From Lantana camara (Eukaryota > Streptophyta > Magnoliopsida > Lamiales > Verbenaceae), in NCBI GenBank assembly GCA_037501455.1, contig CM074859.1, positions 92,400,894-92,464,893 of the forward strand: a stretch of DNA of 64,000 nt, read 5' to 3'. A program made the position numbers and the translations under genes. The notes beneath the pieces were generated by a model. That model saw only the letters and a list, made by a program, of their open reading frames with translations, was not told where the DNA came from and searched no databases. Position 1 is the stretch's first letter; the number at the start of each line of letters is the position of its first letter. Positions 44,161-55,249 of the stretch are shown here, one piece after another.

Positions 44161-44874
44161 GCCATGTGAGCTATGTGTAGTGTTTTCGTGGTGTTTGACC
44201 GAGTGAAGCATCGACCTTGGGATGATTATTTGGTTTGGGGAATCGACCTGAATCATTTCTTTTGTTTCGCGTAGGACTGAGTCGAGAGTTCTCTAGTTCC
44301 TCAAGCTGCATCCAATCACAAGCAGCAACCTGTATTCCAGTTAAGTTTTTCGGTTTTTGGAGAACAATAGATCGAGTGCAGTTATCCCTATCTTATTTAT
44401 GTTTTTAGTTTTTTACTCTACCACACATGAATATTAGTATAGGATAGTAGTTAGGATTGAAAAAAGAAATGGTGATATTTAATCGTGCTAAAATCTGTGA
44501 GAAACTCGAGTTGGTTAGTCAGACCACTTAAAATTTTGTATATGGAAAGACTATTCTACTTGGAAGTTGTATGTAATGAAGAATAAATGTGAGCTCCCGG
44601 TCAACTCAGGATAAGGTGAGATTTTTCCCGGAGTTGACACTCCGCTCAAATCAGTGAGCTATTTAAATCGAATGAAAGAGGTCGAGTAGGAGTGCAGTCA
44701 ATGAGTTTACTTGCAGGAATAAATGAGCAGTATGTATAGCCTCTGCCGTGAAAGGTGGCGGTTGCCGTGTAAAGTGCTCAAATTGATAACTAGCGCACTA
44801 TTCTGATACATTTAATGCGTGGTCGACCATTCACTACAAGAATGGTTAGTGGTCACTATTGGTTTGTGGCATAA
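44161..44874 (-). repeat. T2 5' end: decayed leader and LTR-like block
   Basis: 44590-44874 contains GGAGTTGACACTCCGCTCAA, the block shared with the other Tat LTRs (GACACTCCGATGCTCAAG at 8502-8519), and ATTTAATGCGTGGTCGACC. No primer site or gag capsid region is visible in 44161-44590, so most of gag has been lost or decayed. The block is cut at 44874 by the start of K4. Confidence 0.5.
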
Positions 44875-47789
44875 TGTGACACCCCGTCTGCTCACATGTA
44901 CAGGTTTGTGCCACGTGTGAGTTTAATTTCCATATTTACATTCGTTTTCACACTACTTGATGCATTTCATACGAATTATATATCTCTTTTCAACTCTTAT
45001 TTGCTTATTTGAAATATTTGATATGTATTTGCCCTATTTGAACGTTTGATTTGATATTTAGTTTTTGAGAATTTGTTAAGTATGGATTTGAACCCGAGCA
45101 TGCCTACTTCATGTATAATGTGAATTATATAATTTCCGAATGTATTTTTATGATTTGATTTTATTTTGGACTTGTTTGTTTTTTAGATGACTCAATTGAA
45201 TTTCTTTTAAAATAATTTGGCCACTCTTGAGTCATTTCTTCGTAACTTGAGCTCGGGAACTCGGATTAGAGTTTCGTCTTTTCCATTGAACTCGAATCGA
45301 CGAGTCAAAGTCAATGGAACAAGCCTTGTACTTCTTTGATGCTATTTTGACCCCTAACGATGCAGATTTCGACCCTACATACCTAAAATGCACCTAAAAG
45401 GACCACTTGAGAGCTACTAACCTATGCCTTATACAAGCCTTAACTAAACCAACCCAAAATCAGCCATCTCTCTCTCTCCACTTGTGCTGATCGAACCTCA
45501 AGAGAAAGAAGAGAAGAAGAGCTTCAAGTCATTCCTCCATTATTGTAACCTCAAGATTTCTTGCTCCAATCTCTTAAGGTAAGTATGGATTTGATTTCTC
45601 CATGATCTTGTGCTCAATATACTCCACTTGAAGCTTGCTATATGTTAGAAATTTCATGGTTTGGCTTGCATGTGGAATAGTGAGGGTTTTGTAAAGATTT
45701 GGAAATTTTGTGCTTCTTTTGCTTTCATTAAAATTTATGACTTATATGTTGGTCATTGAGGAGTATTTATTGCTTATCTTGAGTTTTAAAGCATGGTAGT
45801 TGGTTGGGAATGAATTTACCATTAATGCATATATGAGTTTTGGAAGAAATGAATGAATACATGAGCTTCCTTTGATTCTTGCTTCCTTAAATGATTGGCA
45901 TGAGCTAAGGTTGTTATTCGCTTGAATTCCTTGCATGATTTTATAGTATAATTATCCCTTTTACATTCCTTCATGTTATGAATTTTTTATAGCATGGTTT
46001 TGCAAGGGATTTTCAGCTTTTTCCTCGAGATTTTTGGAGCAGGGGTGTTGACAAGCCCGTGTTCCCCAGATGACACGCCCGTGTCAGGGATTTTGGCTTG
46101 TTTTTCGAGCTCCTGACCCTAAACACGGGGGTGTCACCATTTGTGCGAGGGGGAGGACATGCCCGTGTCTGAGGGTTTTTAAGCCATTGACCTCGGACAC
46201 AGCGGTGTCCAATTTCGTGCTTGGGAAGTGACACCCCGTGTCACCCTCCCTCTTTTGTGACTGAACTTTTCCACTTATTTCGTTTTCTTGTTTCCTTTAT
46301 TCCTAGCTTTGTTTATGACTCCCTTTCGATGCTAAATGTCATATTATGTGTTAACTTGTTTGTATTACAATTTTAGAACATTTTGAGATGATTTATATGA
46401 ATTACGATTCGATATGTCTTAAGTGGTGCGTTTATGCACTTCATATTCATCCATTGCATTCATGAGCATTGCCGGACGTCTAATTGGTTCATATTTGAGT
46501 CTAAGTCTCGGGTATTGTGTTCTTTTGTGTTTTAGCCTCTTTCGGACGTGCAAGAACCCGAGGTTTAGGTGGTTGTCTGTTTCTTTTGACCCCGATTTCT
46601 CTCCTCTTTTGCTACAAGGTGAAGTTTAGGAATGTTTGTATTAGCTATCGACCTATGGCCTATTATGTGATGTTTTCTCACTCCGTGTGCTTAAGCTATG
46701 TTTATGACCTTATGAGTACACTTTAAGTTTATGAAATCGATATAAGTATAAGTATATGTGCTTATTTTTTAAATTCATTTATGATTAAATATGAGCGAGC
46801 TATACCCTAAAAGATAGGAAATTGGTAAGATTTGGTCTGTTCGGCCTTGGGAATTGTGGGTAAGGATGCCCGGTACGACAAGGGTCATCGGGTTAAGCAT
46901 GTGTATGATTCCCCTTTGAAGTATTTATACGCGACTCCGAAGGAGATGGAGAAGGCATGGTACTTTGAGCCTTCGGTTGATAACCGAGGAAGGCACATAG
47001 TGGGTTAGCTACCCCGTGTGTATTGGTTAAGTAGGTGAAGAGGGTTTATTTCCCGAAACACCATTGGTTGTGGGGGTTAGATTTGATTTATGATTTATGT
47101 TTTGTGGTATGTTATGAGGAGTGAGGGGAGGTTCGTTCCCACCGGACATATTTTTGTGTTTTGTTTGATGGATTGGGAATTGAGCTAGGATTTCTTTATG
47201 TATTATATGTTAGCTTTTGGAAAACATTTTGCTATGCAAAACCTTAGCTCAATTCATGGACATCACCTTTGATACTTGTTATGCTCTATATGTTTTTTAG
47301 GTATGGTTGTGCGTTTAGCCCCCCTCACTCAGTCGAGTTTAAACTGACCCTCTCTTTTCCCACCTTTAGTGCATGTTAGCTTGAGCTAGACGGGGAATTA
47401 TGTCGTCTTTGGGTTGTATTTTCGAGTCTAGGTTGAGTTGCATACATTTTACTTTCTGCTATTGGATCCCCTTATGTATTTTCTATATGAATTATTTATT
47501 TCGGGAGATTATGGACTTTTGATGTATATACTCAAATCTATTTTGGGCCCTTGGCCAATGTATATTATGTAGGTGTTTCATGTTGAGCTCTTTTGGATCC
47601 TGTATGTTGCTTCCGCATTTTAATTGTTTAGTTTTGCGCACTCTATCGTTGTCTTAGCCCCGCTTAGCCTAGAGAGTGTGTGTAGGTCCCCGTTCGCTTA
47701 GACTTGGGCTCATGTATGGAAAGCCATTTCATATGTGGGTTCGGGTTTAGGTTCGGGGGATGTGGTGGACCACCGCTCCAGGCGTCACA
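44875..47789 (+). repeat. K4 5' LTR
   Basis: 2915 bp from TGTGACACCCCG to GGCGTCACA. Landmarks in the same order as K3: ATGTACAGGT near the start, donor-like AAGGTAAGT (45576-45584), palindromes 46071-46245, hairpin near 47329-47347 (one arm changed to AACTGA), and GCTAGACGGGG. No gene inside. Confidence 0.9.
46071..46245. repeat. GC-rich palindromes in K4 LTR
   Basis: TGACACGCCCGTGTCA (46071-46086), GGACAC-AGCG-GTGTCC (46196-46211) and GTGACAC-CCC-GTGTCAC (46229-46245). Weaker versions lie near 46120 and 46156. All share a GACAC/GTGTC arm. The cluster lies 1.2-1.37 kb from the LTR start. Confidence 0.9.
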
Positions 47790-47797
47790 TCTTAAAG

Positions 47798-47809
47798 TGG
47801 TATCAGAGC
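47798..47809 (+). promoter_or_regulatory. K4 primer binding site
   Basis: TGGTATCAGAGC, perfect, eight bases after the LTR end. Confidence 0.92.
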
Positions 47810-47985
47810 TCTCGGTTGTAAAACCGGAGCTCTGAAGTCGAGTCGGGTTTGTCTAGGTCGTACGACATAGGACAACGTGCTTATGTGACTTCATGTGCTT
47901 AATTGTTTATCTTTTGTTAGTTGTGCACATGAACATGTACTGACTCACACGCATATGAATTGGAATCTCTTGATTTTGCAGAAAT

Positions 47986-49096
47986 ATGCATCCAAGAAGA
48001 CACCAACGTCGGGATAGATCTCCCAAACGCCGCTATCATCGGGGTCACTCACCCCAACAAGAGAACGATAATCCTCCACTACCACCACAAATGGATCCAG
48101 GCAATTTTATGGAAAGTCTTGCGGTGTATTTGGAGCAAAGGAACCAAGAGAGAAACAATGCTCCTTCGGACGGAAATCATGGAGGAGGTCTTATTACTGC
48201 TACTCTTCGGGAGTTTAAAAATCAAAATCCACCGGTCTTCGTTGGCGGAAATGATGTGCAAGCCGAGGAGTGGCTAGTTCAAACAAACTGGATATGGGGT
48301 GTTATACCATGTGGACCCATGGAGAAACTACAACGCACTCTTATTATGATACAAGGACAAGCATACAACTGGTGCTAGAGGCTTCCGGGGAAGAAATTAC
48401 ATGGGAAGTGTTTGTTCGGGAATTCAAGAACAAGTACATTCCAAAAGCTACAAGGAGCCGGTGCTTGAGGGAATTCATGGATCTCAAGCAAGGAAGCATG
48501 TCGGACACGGCTTACATCATTGAATTTGAGAGACTTTCCCGTTATGCGCCAAATATTACCAACGATGATGAAACCAAAGCCTCACAATTCCTTCAAGGAC
48601 TTCGAGAGCATATGAAGGATGCGTTGGAGGCTTCCAACACAAGCACATGGGCGAAGGTAACGGATAAAGCTTTGAGGGTGGAAGATCGGGTGGTCATGAG
48701 GAGAAAGGGCACACACGCCGGGCAAGGGTCTAGCTCCGGGAGTTCAAATAAATTTGGAAAGAGGCAGGCATTTCAAACTTTCCAACAAACTAAGCCTCAA
48801 AATAAGCAACCCCGACCCACGGCACCGAACCAATCCTTGGCACTTTCGGCTCCGCCTAAGGCTCAGTGCACCTATTGTTAAGGAAATCACCTTGTGGAGA
48901 AATGCTTCAAATTGTATAAGAGGTGTTATGGGTGTGGAGCGGCGGATCATATGTTGAGCACCTGCCCGAAGAAAAGGCAACGCTATGCCATGGGAGGCAA
49001 TCAGAGGCCCGCTATTCAAGCTAGGCCCTATGCTTTGGGAGGCGATGAGGAAGAAGCTGTGGAAATTGATCTGAATACCGTTGTTGAAGGTATAAT
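47986..49096 (+). pseudogene. K4 gag (small deletion, one nonsense codon)
   Basis: The ATG at 47986 opens MHPRRHQRRDRSPKRRYHRG. Capsid-like motifs: QNPPVFVGGNDVQAEEW, MIQGQAYNW, then after a frame change FVREFKNKYIPKATRSRCL and QFLQGLREHMKDALEAS. A deletion of some 20 bases at about 48373, judged against K3, causes the frame change. Zinc knuckles: the first (CTYC ... GNHLVEKC) is broken by TAA at 48879-48881; the second is intact (CYGCGAADHMLSTC). The end VEIDLNTVVEG is cut by the CACTA element. Confidence 0.9.
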
Positions 49097-49589
49097 TAAC
49101 TCTACTAGAAAAACGCTCTATAGCAACGGATTTTGGCCAAATTAGCAACGGATTAGGATTAGCAACTGATTTAGCAACGAAATTTTTTTGTTGCTATAAC
49201 CCTCGTGGCTAATCTATAGTAACGGATTTAGCAACGAATTATTAGCAACGGTTATTAGCAACAGATTTAGCAACGAATTTATAGCAATGGATTTAGCAAA
49301 GAATTTTTTAGCAACAGATTTTTCGTTGCAAACCAACCGATAATTAATTAATTTTTTGATTTTTTGCAACGAAAGTTTCGTTGCAAAATCCGTTGCAAAA
49401 GGTAAAAATTCAAAATTAATGAATTAAAAAATTTATTCAAACTTAATGAATAAAAAAATTTATTAGTGGGGTCCGGCACCCCCCAAGCCAGCCAGACCCC
49501 ACCCGATCGAGCCCCGACCCAGGCCGCACCACCCCAACCCGACCGAGCCATGTTAAGGTGGCTCATAATTTATTTGCCATGAATCGTGC

Positions 49590-49660
49590 AAAGCAAGACT
49601 CGAACCTGAGTCTTCAGGGAAGAATATTGGGCTCCCAACCAACTTGGATAACTACCTTAT
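49590..49660 (-). ncRNA. tRNA-like (SINE-head-like) relic inside the CACTA element
   Basis: On the minus strand TATCCAAGTTGG (49650-49639) resembles a Pol III A box and GGTTCGAGTCT (49606-49596) is a near-perfect B box, 32 bases apart. The intervening sequence could be a decayed anticodon arm. It could be a tRNA-derived SINE head or a tRNA pseudogene. No full cloverleaf could be drawn. Confidence 0.4.
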
Positions 49661-49669
49661 TGGTACATT

Positions 49670-50990
49670 AAGGTCTTTTTATATATATAACAATAATTCC
49701 ATATTCATACCTTAATTTAATTATGTACTTATTATATTAAGTTTAAATATAAGTATATTTTTAAAATATAATTTTATGTTAAATATAATTATATATATCC
49801 GTAGATAATTGTATTAAGCATTGTTAGATATACACTTCTGTCTTTTAATTATAATGTATGTACCTTAAGTAATTAATATATCATACTACTAAACAAATAT
49901 GATATATTTTAATGATTTATATTGTAATGACAATCAAATATTCACACTAACTTGAATTACTTATTTAAGTATTTGTTATTTGTTAAAATATAAATATACA
50001 TAAATATGATTATTTGTATTAAATATAATAACTAATTTAATTAAATACTATATATTATTCTATTTAATTAAATAATATATATTTAACATTATATTATATA
50101 GTGTTAATTAAATAGATAATAGAGCTCGTATATCATACAATATTAAATTCTATATAAACCCCAAGCATGCATATATTTGTAAAATACTAATGAGTATCAA
50201 CTTAAGTATAAGTTTTTATGGCATACAAAAAAAAGATGAAAGTTTACATAATTACATAATTAGATTTAGTTGGTGGTTGAATAAAGAACTAATTTTATGT
50301 CAATATGAAGTATTCACTTATACATCTATAGAACAATATCTGCATTTTGAGGAACTAGTACATTATTTAGCAATCGTAGTTGAATAACTAAATACAAAGA
50401 ATTATTTTCTTAATACGAAACATTTATATTTGAATTTATAGAATTATATCTGTATACTGAGGAATTATTGTGTTACGCAACCGTTAGATTTTAAATGAAG
50501 AAGTTTTCTTTTAATATAATGAATTTATATTTAAATTTGTAGAATTATATCTAATTATTAAGAAATTATTGTTTTATGCAACCGTTACATGTTAAATGAA
50601 AAACTTTTCTCTTAATATTGAAGCATTTACATGTGGATTTCGAGCGTTATATATGTGAATTTTAAGAAATTATTGTGTTATGCACATCTTTTTATAATGT
50701 ATATTATACCTTATAATATATAAATAATACAAATTTTCTATCAAACAAAAATATGTATTATATAAGTAAATGGTGGCTATCAGTGTAATGATCTAACATT
50801 CATATCTATATGGATGTGTGATGTGAGAGAGCGTGAAAGAATAAGGATGGAAGTTTAAATAGCGCTATTTAGTAATAATGATCTAACATTCATATGTATA
50901 TGGAAGTGTATATGTATAGTTATATTTATATGTATATTAAACTATATAAATCAAGATATTTTAATCAATCTTTTTTTGTCAATATAAAAA
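49670..50990. other. AT-rich core of the CACTA element, no gene
   Basis: About 1.3 kb of AT-rich sequence. The phrase ATGCAACCGTTA recurs near 50477 and 50577 in a roughly 100-base spaced pattern together with GAATTATATCT. A 65-codon ORF at 50190 has no recognisable content. Confidence 0.5.
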
Positions 50991-51849
50991 TATTACAATC
51001 TAAATAGCAACGGAATTTTCGTTGTTAAATTATAAATATTCTATTAATTTTTAATCAAATAGTTATTGCAACGGATTTTTTGTTTCTAAATTATAAATAT
51101 TCTATTTATTTTTATTTAACTATTTATAGCAACGAATTTCTCATTGCTAAATTATAAATATTTTATTAATTTTTTAATTAATTTTTTATAGCAATGGATT
51201 TTTCGTTGCTAATATTTTTTATTATTTATTTATTTTTACTAATAATTTATTCCATATAGCAACGGATAAATTATAAATATTTTATTAATTTTTTAAATTA
51301 TATATTTATAGTAACGGATTTTTCGTTGCTAATGCTTTTTTTTAATTTTTTTTATTACTTTTTTATTCCATTTAGCAACGGATTTTATAAATATTTTATT
51401 AATTTTTTAAATTATATACTTATAGCAACGGATTTTTCGTTGCTAATATTTTTTATTATTTTTTATTAGTTTTTTTTTTCAATAGCAACGAATTTTTCGT
51501 TGCTAAAATCGTAAATATTTTATTAAAATTTTTAGTCGATTATTTATAGCAACGAAAATATCTGTCGCTAAGTATTTTTATTAAATATTTATTTTTAATT
51601 GAAATAGCAACAAAAATTTCGTTGCTATATATACAAATTTATTTATTTTATGTATTATTTAATTTTAGCAATAAAAAATTCGTCGCTATTTTTTTTCCAT
51701 ATATAGCAACGAATTTAGCAACTAAAATTCCGTTGCTACAGCATTTTGCCACGAATTTGTTGTCCGTTGCTATTTTCGTTGCTAAATAGCAACGGATAAT
51801 TTTCGTTGCTAAATTTCTGTTGCTATATGATAGATTTCTAGTAGTGTAG

Positions 51850-52820
51850 CATCCATGGCCCTACATTGCATGCATTGTTTGATCCCGGGGCTACTCATTC
51901 CTTTACTTCCCGGGATATTGCTTCTTTTATCTCTTTGCCTGTCTCTTTATGTGCGCATGATTGGTTACTTGTATAGTGTACCGGGAGTGTCCGGTGTGTT
52001 TTGAGGGCCATGTTTACTTCTTGGGTTTCGGGCAGAGAAAAACGGTATTTGAAGGAAAAATCCCCCGGTTGACGGAGCCCCTTTCCGATTCCCCCTCTTT
52101 CCATCCGCTCTTCCCCAAGTGAGCATAGTGAACATTGCTACTAAAGACTTGCTTAGCTGATCGAGATGCCGATGCAGAGGTATGGGGTAATCCTTGGTAT
52201 GGATTGGTTGTTTGAGCATGGGGCTATGATGGATTGCCGTGAGAAGAAGGTTACCTTTGGTTCAGTTGTGTTTACGGGCGAAAGGGTGAAGTCAAGCCCG
52301 TTTGTTTCTTTTGTTGAGGTAAGTAAACTGGTCTGGGATGGTGCGATAGGTTTTGTGGCCTATCTCTTGAATAAACCTAAGGATCAGGCCAAACTTGAGG
52401 AGAAGAAGGTTGTACAAGAGTATACCGATGTTTTCCCTGAGACGTTGGGTTCTCTACCGCCAGATAGGGACATCGAGTTTCTAATAGACCTCTATCCCTT
52501 AGCAGAGCCTTTCTCGAAGACTCCCTACATGATGGCTCCTATTGAGTTAAAGAAGCTGAAATCGCAGCTTGATGAGCTTCTAGCTGGCGGGGACATCTGT
52601 CTGAGCACTTCTCCGTGGGGTGCTCCCGTTTTGTTTGTAAAGAAGAAGGATGGAATGTTACGGATGAGCATTGATTACCGTGGGTTAAATCAGATGACCG
52701 TGAAGAACAAATACCATTTGCCTCACATCGAGGAGTTGTTCGATATTCTATAGGGTTCGAAGGTATACTCCAAGTTAGATTTGAGGAAGGGTTATTACCA
52801 ACTGCGTATTAGGGAGGAGG
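51850..52820 (+). pseudogene. K4 protease and N-terminal RT, truncated
   Basis: Protease LFDPGATHSFTSRDIAS (D-P-G as in K3) continues the gag sequence directly after the CACTA element. A 135-base foreign insert lies at 52021-52155. Then [50 protein letters not shown] and [10 protein letters not shown] follow, with TAG at 52751-52753 (Gln in K3), and [19 protein letters not shown]. It ends before the catalytic YVDD-type box. Confidence 0.9.
52021..52155. other. 135-base insert of unknown origin in K4 protease
   Basis: Aligning K4 with K3 (36880-36900), sequence is contiguous up to TGTTTACTTC and resumes at GCTGATCGAGATGCC. The 135 bases between have no counterpart in K3. They contain CCCCCGGTTGACGGAGCCCC and CCCCCTCTTTCCATCCGCTC, unlike the local style and somewhat like plant mitochondrial DNA. 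No terminal repeats are seen. Confidence 0.6.
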
Positions 52821-55249
52821 TGCGACATCCTAAACGGAGGGCACCACATCCCCCGTACCGTAAGCCCGGTCCACCCATGAAATGGACAATCCATACATGA
52901 ACCCAACTCACGGCGAACGGAGACAGAAATAAAACCAACCTGTTAGGCGGGACTAGACCCTGTACCAATAATTCAACAAAGCAAAGAATGCGAAAGCAAG
53001 GAAATCATTCATTCACATTCAATAATAACAACAGGAAGATAAATATGGGTTCGACTAAAGCAGAAGCACCTGTCCAAACCTGTCCCGAATCCTCTAATCA
53101 ACACAAATCAATAATATATAACGGGTTCAACTAGAGCCCTAGAAGCCTGTCCCAAGTTTGATAAAATGATAGAGGTACAAGATAGCTTACAAAGCTTGAA
53201 CATAAATAGGAAATGGAAATGCAGTAAAATACCGTGTAAACTGGACCCAAAACTCAAACAAAGGCTGCAAAGGACTCCCGCCTAACGACCACAAAACCTG
53301 CAAGACAGACACTTAAACAACGAGAGCGAGGGGTCAGCCAACTGACTGAGTGAAGGGGTTAACACATGCTTATATATATAAACAGACAGTCAGCCAGGCA
53401 TAATTACACTATACGCGATTCGTTAGTGAAACAGGAAACAAGAAACAGGATTAAATTAACACGTACGAGTGGAATTATGTCAAGTCATGCAGTCAGGTAA
53501 TCAGGATATACAATGCGTGTGTCGATATCCGTATGCCCTCTGTTGATGCCCGTTTTACCTTAACCCTCCACGAACTCCAGGTGGTGTATCAAGACTGGGG
53601 GCATGCCAGAGGTCACGAATATCTATGCAATTACATTTTAGGGGACCTGGCGAGAACGGGTATTAATTCCATCCTGGACTCCACTTTTTACTTATTAACA
53701 CAACATAAACAAGAATACATAAACAGTCAGGCAAGCAGGAACAGGACTTATTATAATTATTATTACAGGAAAACAAGTACAATTTAACTTCCTTCTTTTG
53801 TGATAGTTCGGGTAGCTAACCCTAGCCATCCAAGACAAGGTGATCTGGCGAGTTCATGACTCCCCTAAAATGGAATCCCATCATCTACCAACCTCCTGGC
53901 AGATATCCGGGCTACTCCAACAGGATGGGATCTGTGTAAGAGTTCACCGTCAGCCCGATACCTCCCTGGTCCCCTGAATACACAAGCCCCTGGGCCCCAA
54001 GGACAGGTACGGATCCACACCGGCTAGCCCAGAGCTAGAAAAGCTACGGGTAATTAAGAATATCTCACAAAACAGGCCAGGGATAACGCTACGCAGTTTA
54101 TAAATCATTTCTTGAATATAGTCGGTATAAAAGCTATGGCAAGTTTAGTATGGAAAACCGTTTGGCTTAGTTTTATAACATGCAAGGTCGTAGGTCGTTT
54201 ATAAAATAAAACCCTCACCTCCAAGTGTAAGAAAGACCAAGAGAAGGACCACAAGGCTCGGAAGTCTCCACCCGGGAGAATACTGTACAAGAAAAGAAAC
54301 ACGGTATACTTGTGAGACACGACTCAAAAATGTAACCAATTAGGACGCCCGAAAAATGTTCATGGAGTGGTGTAACATGTCATGGCATGATTCAATATGC
54401 AATAAATCATAAATATTTCATGAAATGGTGTGATCGTGTTCATATGCTCAATTACTCAAACGAATTCAATTCATATATAAAGCACGAGTTCAAGCAATCA
54501 AGTTTAAGCAAGTAAGGACCAAGGAGTGTCAAATAATAACATAATTTACAAGTAATCAAGCATAAAATTCATATAAATCACATACGGGAGCTAAGGGAGT
54601 GGAAGGAACGCAAGAAGAAAGGTTTTGGCAAAATTTAGGAAAAGCTGACAGTTTTTGGAATTGCGCATGCTGTAGAAAAACGGGAATATCTTAAGTTCTA
54701 GAAGTTGGAATTGGGTTTTGTTTGTTGGATAAAAAACTAGACAAGTATACCTTTAAAATGGTATATTCCCCTAGTAGTGGTTCAAAGGGAGGTGAAAATG
54801 GCGTAGGCCCGAAGTTGGATGAATGCAGATTCCCTGTGAAGTGGCGAGACCAAGAAGAATTAATTATATCTCACAAACTAGAAAAGATATTGAGGTGAAT
54901 CCAATTGGAGTATTTTCTAGACTTCAAGTGGTTTAAGTGATAACAAATTCAGGTCAATCAAAGCTCATTTGAATAGGTAACGGAGAATAAAATCGAGAAT
55001 AAAAAGAATAAAAGGACAAAATGGTAAGCCAGTCGAAAAAGGGTAGTAACGGGGGTTAACACTTCTAAGGCAAAAATTTGTAACGGGGGTTAACAGAGGC
55101 AGGCGATTTAAGAGACAAGATAATGGGGGTTAACAATTTTTAGTACAAAAGGGGGTAACGGGCATTAACCAAGGCAGAATTGCTTCCCCTATTTTCTGCT
55201 CTGCTCCGAAGCAACAACAACAACAAAACTTCCATGTCTAACTCGAACC
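52821..55249 (-). repeat. D: partial Tekay-type LTR, same family as B
   Basis: The plus-strand left end TGCGACATCCTAAACGG is an LTR 3' end on the minus strand. GTTAGGCGGGAC, the hairpin TCAGCCAACTGACTGAGTGA (53336-53355) and a long stretch similar to the B LTR (54594-54815 versus 12440-12660) follow in order. The LTR start is missing because E5 begins at 55250. Degenerate palindromes lie at 55045-55170. No gene. Confidence 0.82.
55045..55170. repeat. Degenerate palindromes in LTR D
   Basis: Four copies of a GTAACGGGGGTTAAC-like unit (near 55045, 55080, 55120 and 55155), each an imperfect inverted repeat with GTAAC / GTTA arms. This is the D counterpart of the LTR palindrome clusters. Confidence 0.7.

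Larger units (their letters stand above)
24019..44874 (-). mobile_element. T2: Tat-lineage Ty3/gypsy element split by K3
   Basis: Minus-strand pieces in order: LTR-like 5' end (44590-44874), gag C-terminus and protease start (43605-44160), then after K3 protease end, RT, RNase H, second RNase H and integrase (29132-25402), then a plus-strand antisense ORF (24094-24851). The host reading frame continues exactly across the K3 insertion once one CAACA copy is removed. T2 is badly decayed, older than K3. Its 3' LTR is not securely identified; 8334-8904 is a candidate. Confidence 0.85.
49100..51846. mobile_element. Non-autonomous CACTA-type DNA transposon in K4
   Basis: The left end reads CTCTACTAGAAA and the right end is the complement of CACTACTAGAAA, typical CACTA termini with one change on the left. 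The flanks are TAA and TAG, a 3-bp duplication with one mismatch. Subterminal regions carry many copies of TAGCAACGGA / TCCGTTGCTA. On the right these form repeated hairpins (AGCAACGGATTTTTCGTTGC) at 51000-51830. The middle is AT-rich without any transposase-like ORF. Confidence 0.88.
44875..52820 (+). mobile_element. K4: Tekay-like element, truncated, split by a CACTA element
   Basis: 5' LTR 44875-47789, primer site, gag 47986-49096, CACTA insertion 49100-51846, protease and first part of RT 51850-52820. The RT stops in mid-domain at 52820 where LTR D begins; the remainder of pol and the 3' LTR are not in the window. Gag and pol are clearly akin to K3 but diverged, and the LTR is a separate family. 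Confidence 0.87.

Noticed and set aside
44833..44851. CACTACAAGAATGG as a CACTA transposon end
   Set aside because: No partner end or 3-bp duplication found; it lies inside a short local inverted repeat (CCATTC/GAATGG) of the Tat LTR.
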